From positions 1,521 through 13,876 of the forward strand of contig DDBY01000082.1 of the NCBI GenBank assembly GCA_002334985.1: DNA of 12,356 bases, given 5' to 3'. This DNA is from Micavibrio sp. UBA2020 (lineage in GTDB: Bacteria > Pseudomonadota > Alphaproteobacteria > Micavibrionales > UBA2020). This document shows, piece after piece, positions 1 to 5,308 of the stretch; the first letter of the stretch is position 1; every line of letters begins with the position of its first letter. The notes below the pieces were generated by a model. It made no database searches. It was not told the DNA's origin and saw only the letters and a program-made list of their open reading frames with translations. A program made the translations under genes and the position numbers.

Positions 1-126
1 CTGGGCATCAGCAAGGAGCGTGTGCGCCAGCTGGAACAGCGCGCCATGGACAAGCTGAAGGCCTCCCTGATGGTCAAGGTGCGCGATGCGGGCATTTCCC
101 ATACAAGCCTGTTTGGCGAGGCTTAA
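1..126 (+). CDS. rpoH: RNA polymerase sigma factor, RpoH (sigma-32)-like, C-terminal end only
   Basis: Only the last 41 codons are present, open at the left edge and ending at TAA 124-126. The visible peptide begins LGISKERVRQLEQRAMDKLK, which is the recognition helix of sigma region 4.2 (the helix that reads the -35 element). The pattern S-x-E-R-V-R-Q-L-E-x-x-A-M-x-K-L is that of RpoH (E. coli: SAERVRQLEKNAMKKL) and not of RpoD, which has TRERIRQIE and a longer, different tail. A short tail ending SHTSLFGEA follows. Sigma-32 factors direct heat-shock and protein-quality-control transcription. No T-tailed hairpin follows the stop. The call as a sigma factor is firm. The RpoH subgroup is likely, but another group-2 or group-3 sigma cannot be excluded from 41 residues. 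Confidence 0.75.
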   Translation: MGISKERVRQLEQRAMDKLKASLMVKVRDAGISHTSLFGEA

Positions 127-179
127 GCCCCGCCGCTTTGCAGGGAAGTTAAGGGAAATCACCGCCCGCCGTGCGGGAA

Positions 180-209
180 TTGACAAAAAATTCAGGCCGT
201 TTTTATAAT
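180..209 (+). promoter_or_regulatory. Sigma-70 consensus promoter of the nuclease-fold gene
   Basis: TTGACA at 180-185 and TATAAT at 204-209 are both exact consensus hexamers, separated by 18 bases. The expected start of transcription, 6-7 bases beyond the -10, is at about 216-217, which coincides with ATG 217. The -10 box itself contains the A and T of the upstream ATG at 208, so that ATG would not be in the transcript. Confidence 0.75.
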
Positions 210-216
210 GGTCATT

Positions 217-1119
217 ATGAGCATTTTTTCAAAATTCCGAGTCCCCGTCCTTGCCGCTGTGTTCGGCGCAATGATGGTTGGTGGCGCATCCCTGCATGTT
301 TATGCACAAGGCCAAAAATATCTCTTCTTGCCCAACAAGCCGCGTCCTGTTCAAACGTCGCCGTTTGACCTTGAGCTTATCGATGTCGGCGTTGTAAAGG
401 AAATCGTCAAATCAGATACGCTGCGCCTTGAAAACGGCAAGACATATAAGCTGGACAATATTCGCGTACCTATCCAGCTTGACGGTGCAGCGCTGGACTT
501 TTTGAATAAAAACGTCCTCGGCAAAAAACTCGGATTTTATATCGTCGGTAAAGATCCGAGCGCGCGCGCAGACCATGTCGGTCACATCCTCGCCCACGCT
601 GTCACGCAAGAAGGTGAATGGTTGCAGGCGCTGATGGTCTCACGCGGGCTTGCCTGGGCAAATGGCAGTAAAGAAAGCCGCGACCTCGTTTTGCCCCTTT
701 TCAAATACGAAGACCTCGCGCGCAGCCAGAGTCTGGGGCTTTGGCAATCTTCCGAATTCAGCATCAAAGACAATGAAACGATTATGGGCGATACCCGTAA
801 TTCATTTCAGATTTTTGAAGGTCAAATTCGTTCCGTCAGCGAGAAAAAAGACTTCGCCTTTTATAATTTCGGCAAAGACCCCAAAACTGACTTCACCATC
901 GTGATAAATGGTAAACAAGTGCCGCAGTTTCACCTTTCCGACGGACGCCGGACGCTTGCTCCCGATGAATTTAAAGGAAAGAAAATTCGCATTCGCGGCT
1001 GGGTAACTGAAAACAACGGCCCGATGATAGAGCTCACCTATCAGGAGCAAATCGAGTTCCTCGACCCTCTTTCGGCGCAAATACAATATGCGCCAAGCGA
1101 CCTGTGGGCGCGCGAATAG
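217..1119 (+). CDS. Exported staphylococcal-nuclease-fold (thermonuclease-like) protein, probably not catalytic
   Basis: The 300-residue product has an N-terminal hydrophobic segment (about residues 8-30, ending HVYA-Q), which reads as a signal peptide or membrane anchor, so the protein should act outside the cytoplasm. Residues about 55-180 follow the SNase OB-fold: V-K-S-D-T-L-R-L, then K-T-Y-K-L, then a block ending LVSRGLAW-like and LGLW. Aligned with staphylococcal nuclease, Asp21 is kept (D67) but Arg35 is Lys (K78), Asp40 is Arg (R83), Glu43 is Ile (I86) and Arg87 is His (H123). Catalysis is therefore doubtful. Residues about 195-285 form a second, OB-like domain with the block GKKIRIRGWVTENNGPMIEL, seen in alphaproteobacterial members of this family. 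ATG 217 is preferred over ATG 208: the -10 box overlaps 208, no Shine-Dalgarno precedes either codon, and transcription should begin at about 216-217, giving a leaderless message. Substrate and partner are unknown. Confidence 0.8.
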   Translation: MSIFSKFRVPVLAAVFGAMMVGGASLHVYAQGQKYLFLPNKPRPVQTSPFDLELIDVGVVKEIVKSDTLRLENGKTYKLDNIRVPIQLDGAALDFLNKNVLGKKLGFYIVGKDPSARADHVGHILAHAVTQEGEWLQALMVSRGLAWANGSKESRDLVLPLFKYEDLARSQSLGLWQSSEFSIKDNETIMGDTRNSFQIFEGQIRSVSEKKDFAFYNFGKDPKTDFTIVINGKQVPQFHLSDGRRTLAPDEFKGKKIRIRGWVTENNGPMIELTYQEQIEFLDPLSAQIQYAPSDLWARE

Positions 1120-1225
1120 CAACGGAAACCCCCAGCTTTTCGCTCATTTCCCTTGCGCGGTGCGGTGCGCTGCGCCATGATGGTTGCGTTTTAAAAATCG
1201 ACCTACATGGCGGGAAAATATAGAA

Positions 1226-2440
1226 ATGAAAAGCTTTCTGACACTCGATGATTTGTCTGCGAAAGGCCGTACGGTCTTGTTGCGCGCGGACCTGAACGTA
1301 CCCATGCAGGACGGCCGCGTCACCGACGATACACGCCTGAGCCGTCTTGTCCCCGGCCTTAAAGAACTGTCGGAAAGCGGCGCGCGTGTGGTTATCATGT
1401 CGCACTTCGGCCGTCCGCGCGGCAAGGATGCAAGCCTCTCGCTCGCCCCTGTGGCGCAGGCACTCGCCGCTCTTTACGGCAAGCCGGTGCCTTTTGTCGA
1501 TGACTGCGTCGGCCTTTACGTCGAAAACGCTATCAAGGCGATGAAAGACGGCGACGTTCTCATGCTCGAGAACCTGCGTTTCTATCCGGAAGAAGAAAAG
1601 GACGATGCCGATTTCGCGGCTGAGCTGGCGCGGCTTGGCGATGTTTACGTCAACGATGCCTTTTCCTGCGCCCACCGCGCGCATGCCAGCACGCACCGCA
1701 TCGCCACCTTGCTGCCCGCTTATGCCGGACGCCTGATGGAAGCCGAGCTGACCGCACTTGAAAAAGCGCTCGAAAAGCCGGAAAAGCCGGTGATTGCCAT
1801 TGTCGGCGGCGCGAAGATTTCGACCAAGCTCGACCTGCTCAACAACCTTGTGCGCAAAATCGACATTCTGGTTCTGGGCGGCGGTATGGCGAATACTTTT
1901 CTGGCTGCGCAAGGATACCCCATGGGCAAATCGCTGTGCGAGCGTGACATGAAAGAGCAAGCAGCCGCCATCATGCACACCGCGCAAGGCGCCGGATGCA
2001 AAATCATCCTGCCGTCCGACGCCGTTGTCGCCAAGGAATTCCGCGCCAATCCTGACATTGAAATCCGCAGCAGCGATTCCGTGCGTGAAGACGAGATGAT
2101 GCTCGACATCGGCCCCGACAGCGTTGCCTTCATTTCGGCAGAGCTTGAAAAGGTGCGCACCGTTCTTTGGAACGGCCCTGTCGGCGCGTTTGAAACGCCG
2201 CCGTTCGAAAAGGGCACCGTCAGCCTTGCGCACAAGGTCGCCGAACTGACCGCGGCCGGAAAACTTACCAGCGTGGCAGGCGGCGGCGATACTGTCGCCG
2301 CACTGGCCATGGCGGGCGTTGATGAGAAGATGACCTATGTATCAACGGCGGGCGGTGCCTTCCTTGAATGGCTGGAGGGCAAGGCCTTGCCCGGCGTCAA
2401 AATCCTGATGGAGCGTGCGAAGCAAGCTTCGGCAGCCTGA
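1226..2440 (+). CDS. pgk: Phosphoglycerate kinase
   Basis: This cytoplasmic glycolytic enzyme transfers phosphate between 1,3-bisphosphoglycerate and ADP, giving 3-phosphoglycerate and ATP. The 404-residue length is normal for bacterial PGK. The N-domain carries RADLNVP (20-26) and SHFGRPRG (59-66), which bind the phosphoglycerate, and NDAF followed by AHRAHAS. The C-domain carries GGAKISTKLDLL, WNGPVGAFE and GGGDT (352-356), which bind the nucleotide, and ends with the STAGGAFLEWLEGK block. ATG 1226 matches the usual N-terminus just before the first beta strand. A TTG 14 codons upstream is in frame, but it would add an unrelated extension. The only ribosome-binding match is a weak GGGAAAA at 1212-1218. 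No convincing promoter was found in the 106-bp gap, so transcription may come from upstream as well. The gene stops 20 bases before a strong hairpin terminator. Confidence 0.97.
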   Translation: MKSFLTLDDLSAKGRTVLLRADLNVPMQDGRVTDDTRLSRLVPGLKELSESGARVVIMSHFGRPRGKDASLSLAPVAQALAALYGKPVPFVDDCVGLYVENAIKAMKDGDVLMLENLRFYPEEEKDDADFAAELARLGDVYVNDAFSCAHRAHASTHRIATLLPAYAGRLMEAELTALEKALEKPEKPVIAIVGGAKISTKLDLLNNLVRKIDILVLGGGMANTFLAAQGYPMGKSLCERDMKEQAAAIMHTAQGAGCKIILPSDAVVAKEFRANPDIEIRSSDSVREDEMMLDIGPDSVAFISAELEKVRTVLWNGPVGAFETPPFEKGTVSLAHKVAELTAAGKLTSVAGGGDTVAALAMAGVDEKMTYVSTAGGAFLEWLEGKALPGVKILMERAKQASAA

Positions 2441-2460
2441 CACGCAGAATAAAACCACAA

Positions 2461-2492
2461 AAAAAACGGCGCCGCATCGGGCGCCGTTTTTT
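2461..2492. terminator. Bidirectional intrinsic terminator between pgk and the convergent gene
   Basis: A 13-base arm, six A followed by CGGCGCC (2461-2473), pairs perfectly with GGCGCCG followed by six T (2480-2492) across a 6-base loop. Because the A-run and T-run are symmetrical, the hairpin has a U-tract when read from either strand. It lies 20 bases after the pgk stop and 12 bases beyond the stop of the minus-strand gene, so it can serve both. Confidence 0.93.
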
Positions 2493-2504
2493 ATTTATTC
2501 CCGT

Positions 2505-3278
2505 TCATGCACCATTACGGCGTTCGAACCTTGGCTTTTCGAGCTTGGCAGGCTCTGGTACCTGCGGATTTTCAAGCGCGCCGAGGCGGTTTTGCACGCT
2601 ATCCACCTGCCCCGCCACGCCTTCGACTTTGTCGGCCAGCGCTTTAAATTCGCCGCGCAGTTCATCCGGCGCGGGCAGCGCGGGGCGCGCGGGCGTTTGT
2701 TCTATCACAAGGCGCGCCGGTTCCTGCCGCGGCAAAAGCCCCATCGGCACCAGCTCGATACGCGCCAAAGGCTGCTTTACCGTGCTGCCGCTCTCATCGA
2801 TAAATTTGCGTGTGAATTCAAAAGACGTCAGCTCGCCCTTTTCTTCATTGCGCCACGAATAGTTTTTATACACGCGCACACGCTGCAAAACGGGCGCAAC
2901 ATCGGCAATGTGGCGATTGATGTCGCGCTGCAATTTTTCCGGTAGCGTGCCGAGATGTTTCAGCTTTTCTGTTCGTTTGTCGATGTATTCCTGCATCGCC
3001 TTGATTTGCGACAGGTCGGCGGGCGTACCCACCAGCTTGTAGTCATCCAGAACGTAATCGTTATTGCGCACGCGCGACGGGTCGCCGCCCATCACGCCCA
3101 TCATGAAACCACCATAAACAGGTATCATAAGCAGCACAGCCGCAGGCCCGGTGACCGCGCCCGTCACGATGGCAACGCCCACAGCCGCCCCGCCGCCCAG
3201 AGCCGTGCCCGCGCCCATGGCTTTCGCTTTGTACTGGCGCTCTATCCGGCGGAGGGTTTTGTTGAGTTTTTCGAACAT
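2505..3278 (-). CDS. Unrecognised membrane-associated protein with glycine-rich hydrophobic region and C-terminal coiled coil
   Basis: I do not recognise a family. The 257-residue product starts with a short basic helix (MFEKLNKTLRRIERQYKAKA). Residues about 21-65 are hydrophobic and very glycine-rich, with small residues at close spacing (GAGTALGGGAAVGVAIVTGAVTG... then VLLMIPVYGGFMMGVMGG), suggesting one hairpin of two membrane helices or a glycine-zipper segment. The middle (about 70-180) is soluble, mixed alpha/beta and charged. Proline-rich residues about 180-205 lead to a probable coiled coil (about 205-236, with L, F, L, V, V, V, L at heptad-like spacing) and a charged tail. ATG 3278 is supported by GAGG about 9 bases upstream and by a promoter just beyond. 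The gene is monocistronic, convergent with pgk and shares its terminator. The size and plan (membrane hairpin plus coiled coil) would suit an envelope-tethered scaffold, but this is inference only. Confidence 0.75.
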   Translation of the reverse strand: MFEKLNKTLRRIERQYKAKAMGAGTALGGGAAVGVAIVTGAVTGPAAVLLMIPVYGGFMMGVMGGDPSRVRNNDYVLDDYKLVGTPADLSQIKAMQEYIDKRTEKLKHLGTLPEKLQRDINRHIADVAPVLQRVRVYKNYSWRNEEKGELTSFEFTRKFIDESGSTVKQPLARIELVPMGLLPRQEPARLVIEQTPARPALPAPDELRGEFKALADKVEGVAGQVDSVQNRLGALENPQVPEPAKLEKPRFERRNGA

Positions 3279-3287
3279 GCAAAAGAA

Positions 3288-3308
3288 CCTCGTTTTTGAA
3301 AATCGAGG
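3288..3308. promoter_or_regulatory. 21-bp near-palindrome at the transcription start, candidate operator or RBS hairpin
   Basis: CCTCGTTTTT (3288-3297), a central G, and AAAATCGAGG (3299-3308) are inverted copies with 9 of 10 pairs matching. The element lies between the predicted -10 box and the start codon of the minus-strand gene, and its proximal arm contains the GAGG ribosome binding site of that gene. It could be a dimeric repressor site over the transcription start, or an RNA hairpin hiding the ribosome binding site. The predicted transcription start falls inside the distal arm, which favours a DNA operator. Confidence 0.45.
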
Positions 3309-3310
3309 CT

Positions 3311-3338
3311 ATATTAGTACATTAAAAAGTTATGTCAA
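3311..3338 (-). promoter_or_regulatory. Sigma-70-type promoter of the 2505-3278 gene
   Basis: Read on the minus strand, an exact TTGACA (3333-3338) is followed by 16 bases and TAATAT (3311-3316, 4 of 6 consensus bases). An alternative -10, TATAGC, has a 19-base spacer. The predicted start of transcription is near 3304, giving a leader of about 26 bases with GAGG in it. Confidence 0.6.
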
Positions 3339-3401
3339 TAAAAGCCGCGGAACGTAACCACATGTATTCAAATGATTTTTAAAAACAAGCCCCCGAACGC
3401 A

Positions 3402-3438
3402 GCGACACCCTTCCCGTTTTTTGCGGGAAGGGCGACGC
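3402..3438. terminator. Stem-loop downstream of the DUF2336 gene, weak terminator candidate
   Basis: CCCTTCCCG (3408-3416) pairs perfectly with CGGGAAGGG (3424-3432) around a loop of six T and a G. The pairing extends imperfectly outward through GCGAC / GCGTC-like flanks. It begins 28 bases after the minus-strand DUF2336 stop. Neither side has a U-tract directly after the stem: on the minus strand the nearest T-run is about 20 bases further on. It may act with Rho or protect the 3' end rather than terminate alone. Confidence 0.35.
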
Positions 3439-3465
3439 CACCTGTATGTGTGTCGTTTGGAAGGA

Positions 3466-4581
3466 CTAGATGATATCGGGATTGGCGAGCCAAGTTTTCA
3501 TGATGCGCTGGACGTCAAAATCCCGAATGGCGTCAAAGTTCTTGAGCGCCATCGCCAGTTCGCGCTGATCCACAATCTTGTCGCCGGTGCGGATGCCACG
3601 GCTGAGAAGGAAGATCGATGCGAATTCCGATTTCATCATGCCGATGTGGCGGCATCCGACGACGAAGGGCTTGCCGCCGTCTTTTTGAATCATCTTGATA
3701 ACGTGCTCCGGCGTCAGACCGACACGCTCGCCGAACAGCGCGAGGAAGAAACCCACCTGCCCGCGGCGCAGGGTTTTAATCATCAAGTCTGCCGAAATGT
3801 CTTTGCGCTCTTCAAAGCGGCGGGCAAGCGCAATCATATCCGGCGTCGCCTCGCGCATGCCTTTGGCTTCGTTGCTGAGTTCGTGTATCAACTCTTCCAA
3901 AGACTGGTCGAGGACTTGCGGCGGAATAAGGAATCTCTCCGCAATTTCCTTACGCAGCGCCTGCGACACAATCATATAAAGGTCGATGGCAATGTCGGTA
4001 TCGACTTCAGGGCGGCGCAGCAGCGGTGCTTGCAGTTCTTCAGAGCGCAGCGCGGCTTTCGCCAGTTTGCGCATCGACGCTTTTTGCAAATGAACGCGCT
4101 GGTTATCCACAAGGTTCAACATCGTCTGCACATCACCCGTATCAATCAGGCGGTCAGCGACCAGCGGGCTCAGACGGTCGCGCTGGGCGATAAGGCGCGA
4201 ATGTTCTTCGCCTTTGGACGAAATAATATAGACAAGGTCAACGTCATTCAGCACGGGGCTATGCATCAGCACATTACGCGCAACCGCAATCTGGTCGTTG
4301 GCGAGATAGACCATGACCTCGGGCGGGATATTGGTTTGCACCGAAAGACGTTCGGACAGCGCTTCGCGCAGGTCAACTTCCGCCTGACGGATAAGATTCA
4401 ATAGAATTTCGCTGGCAAGACTTTGCTCGGTCTGGTTTAACTGGCGGTCGTCAAAGAATTGCGACACGGCCTTGGCGAGACGCTGGCGCCCGGCATCAGA
4501 GTCGTCCTGCGCGCATGCGAGAAGCTCTTTCGGATCCAAGATATTCACTCCCCTGAACATATCCTTAGATGGAAATTCCAT
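3466..4581 (-). CDS. DUF2336 family protein
   Basis: The 371-residue product matches the DUF2336 family, known mainly from Alphaproteobacteria and without a settled function. The diagnostic stretch is residues about 97-160: V-A-R-N-V-L-M-H-S-P-V-L, then DVDLVYII, H-S-R-L-I-A-x-R-D-x-L-S, V-A-D-R-L-I-D-T-G-D and L-V-D-N. This is an alpha-helical, HEAT-like repeat layout. The remainder is helical and soluble, with no signal peptide or membrane helix. The start is set at ATG 4581 because AAGGA lies 8 bases upstream (4590-4594). A longer in-frame form starting at GTG 4659 would add a basic 26-residue tail without a usable ribosome binding site. The gene is divergent from the CtrA-box small gene across 341 bp. 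Members of this family often sit near motility or cell-cycle genes, so a link is possible but not shown here. Confidence 0.85.
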   Translation of the reverse strand: MEFPSKDMFRGVNILDPKELLACAQDDSDAGRQRLAKAVSQFFDDRQLNQTEQSLASEILLNLIRQAEVDLREALSERLSVQTNIPPEVMVYLANDQIAVARNVLMHSPVLNDVDLVYIISSKGEEHSRLIAQRDRLSPLVADRLIDTGDVQTMLNLVDNQRVHLQKASMRKLAKAALRSEELQAPLLRRPEVDTDIAIDLYMIVSQALRKEIAERFLIPPQVLDQSLEELIHELSNEAKGMREATPDMIALARRFEERKDISADLMIKTLRRGQVGFFLALFGERVGLTPEHVIKMIQKDGGKPFVVGCRHIGMMKSEFASIFLLSRGIRTGDKIVDQRELAMALKNFDAIRDFDVQRIMKTWLANPDII

Positions 4582-4831
4582 CCGTCGATTCCTTTTTTCT
4601 TTTAGCCTTTCGGGCCGGAGCTGCGCGCGGTCTCCTTGGCGGCGCCTCATCTTTCCCACTCACCTATCTAAAATTTTACGCAAATTACGTTAAAGAATTC
4701 TGAAGAAAAGATGAAAGCTTTGTTCTCAATGGCTTGCAGCAGGTACCAGACGTACGGAATCCAGTTCAAAAAACAATTCGGCGGCGCAACAGATTCTCCG
4801 GACGAGCATAAGGCACCCCGCCTGCCCCGTA

Positions 4832-4846
4832 TTAACACCCCGTTAA
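4832..4846 (+). promoter_or_regulatory. CtrA-type binding box TTAA-N7-TTAA
   Basis: TTAA (4832-4835), seven bases (CACCCCG) and TTAA (4843-4846) fit the full CtrA site known from Caulobacter and other alphaproteobacteria. Its centre is about 32 bases before the predicted transcription start of the small gene at 4923. That is the position where CtrA replaces a weak -35 box as an activator. The hexamer at the expected -35 place (CACCCC) is indeed far from consensus. Confidence 0.6.
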
Positions 4847-4855
4847 TAAATAGCG

Positions 4856-4864
4856 TGCTAGAAT
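4856..4864 (+). promoter_or_regulatory. Extended -10 promoter of the 88-residue protein gene
   Basis: TGC followed by TAGAAT gives a TGn extended -10 with 5 of 6 consensus bases in the hexamer (4859-4864). No sigma-70 -35 box lies 16-18 bases upstream, where the CtrA box sits instead. The predicted start near 4871 gives a leader of about 52 bases. Confidence 0.55.
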
Positions 4865-4922
4865 GAAAGTCGGAGTGCTCTATTCATTCCTTTGTTATGT
4901 GCGTTAGCGAAGGAGCTACATC

Positions 4923-5189
4923 ATGGTCAATTCTGTCGGCGCATCGGGCGGGTATCAGTCCTATGCCTATCAGCAGCAGACAAACCCCGTGCAGGAACAA
5001 CCGCGCGGCGGAGAAAACCGCGTCGAAAAGCGCGAAGCGCCCGCAGCGGACACGCAGCGGGGCGACCAGCGCAGCCTCGCCTCGCGCGACGAAGACAATA
5101 CACCCCGCTCCCGCGCCAATGACGATACCTCATCGCAGGGTAACCGCGACACAGGCACACGCGGCCAGACACTGGATGTAACGGTATAG
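4923..5189 (+). CDS. Small hydrophilic, probably disordered protein of unknown function
   Basis: The 88-residue product has no family I recognise. It is dominated by Arg, Asp, Glu, Gln, Asn, Ser, Thr and Gly. It has no Cys, Phe, His, Ile or Trp, only one Lys, and no Met after the first. It should be cytoplasmic and intrinsically disordered. The N-terminus has a short Gly/Tyr/Gln-rich patch (GGYQSYAYQQQ), and the C-terminus ends in a hydrophobic, strand-like GQTLDVTV that could be a docking tail. The reality of the gene is supported by AAGGAG 7 bases before ATG 4923, by a CtrA box plus extended -10 upstream, and by an intrinsic terminator 58 bases after the stop. Two overlapping frames starting at 4892 and 4897 lack such signals. 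The CtrA box suggests expression tied to the cell cycle or motility. That is inference. Confidence 0.75.
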   Translation: MVNSVGASGGYQSYAYQQQTNPVQEQPRGGENRVEKREAPAADTQRGDQRSLASRDEDNTPRSRANDDTSSQGNRDTGTRGQTLDVTV

Positions 5190-5247
5190 CGCCAATCAAC
5201 ATGATTTTTTTCGGACTGAACGCTGCTTTTCTTTTTCGCCTTCACTC

Positions 5248-5276
5248 GCCCCCGCCACAGCGGGGGCTTTGTTTTT
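5248..5276 (+). terminator. Intrinsic terminator of the small-protein gene
   Basis: GCCCCCGC (5248-5255) and GCGGGGGC (5260-5267) form a perfect 8-bp GC stem with a CACA loop, followed by TTTGTTTTT (5268-5276). It lies 58 bases after the small gene's stop and 32 bases before the next ATG, so the two genes are separate units unless there is read-through. Confidence 0.92.
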
Positions 5277-5308
5277 GAAAAAAAGAACAAACATGACATG
5301 CAGGCCGT

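Larger units (their letters stand above)
4582..4922. other. 341-bp divergent intergenic region with regulatory sites
   Basis: This region lies between the divergent DUF2336 and small-protein genes. Its left part (about 4660-4710) is AT-rich and has a TTACG-CAAA-TTACG direct repeat (4676-4688), but no clear promoter for the minus-strand gene. Its right part holds a CtrA-type box, an extended -10 and a strong Shine-Dalgarno for the plus-strand gene. Three GANTC sequences (4587-4591, 4757-4761, 4792-4796) are possible CcrM methylation sites. A 51-codon open frame at 4711-4866 overlaps the CtrA box and promoter and lacks a good ribosome binding site, so I do not call it as a gene. Confidence 0.6.

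Noticed and set aside
165..177. CCCGC-CGT-GCGGG hairpin after the sigma factor gene, possible terminator
   Set aside because: The stem is only 5 bp and the following bases (AATTGACA) are not a T-run. They are the -35 box of the next promoter.
1154..1225. Promoter for pgk (TTGC-type -35 candidates, TATAGA just before the ATG)
   Set aside because: No pair of boxes has a spacing of 16-18 bases, and TATAGA ends one base before the start codon, which is too close.
1034..2233. 399-residue open frame on the minus strand inside pgk
   Set aside because: It is antisense to an unmistakable pgk, and its His/Arg/Gly-rich composition is typical of the reverse complement of GC-rich coding DNA.
3421..4404. 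327-residue plus-strand open frame opposite the DUF2336 gene
   Set aside because: The opposite strand encodes a clear DUF2336 protein with a good ribosome binding site. This frame shows no family motif and has the His/Arg/Gln-rich bias of a shadow frame.
4711..4866. 51-codon open frame (starts MKALFSMACSRYQTYG) in the intergenic region
   Set aside because: There is no good Shine-Dalgarno, only a weak GAAG-type sequence. It runs straight through the CtrA box and ends in the -10 of the next gene. The length is within what chance allows.
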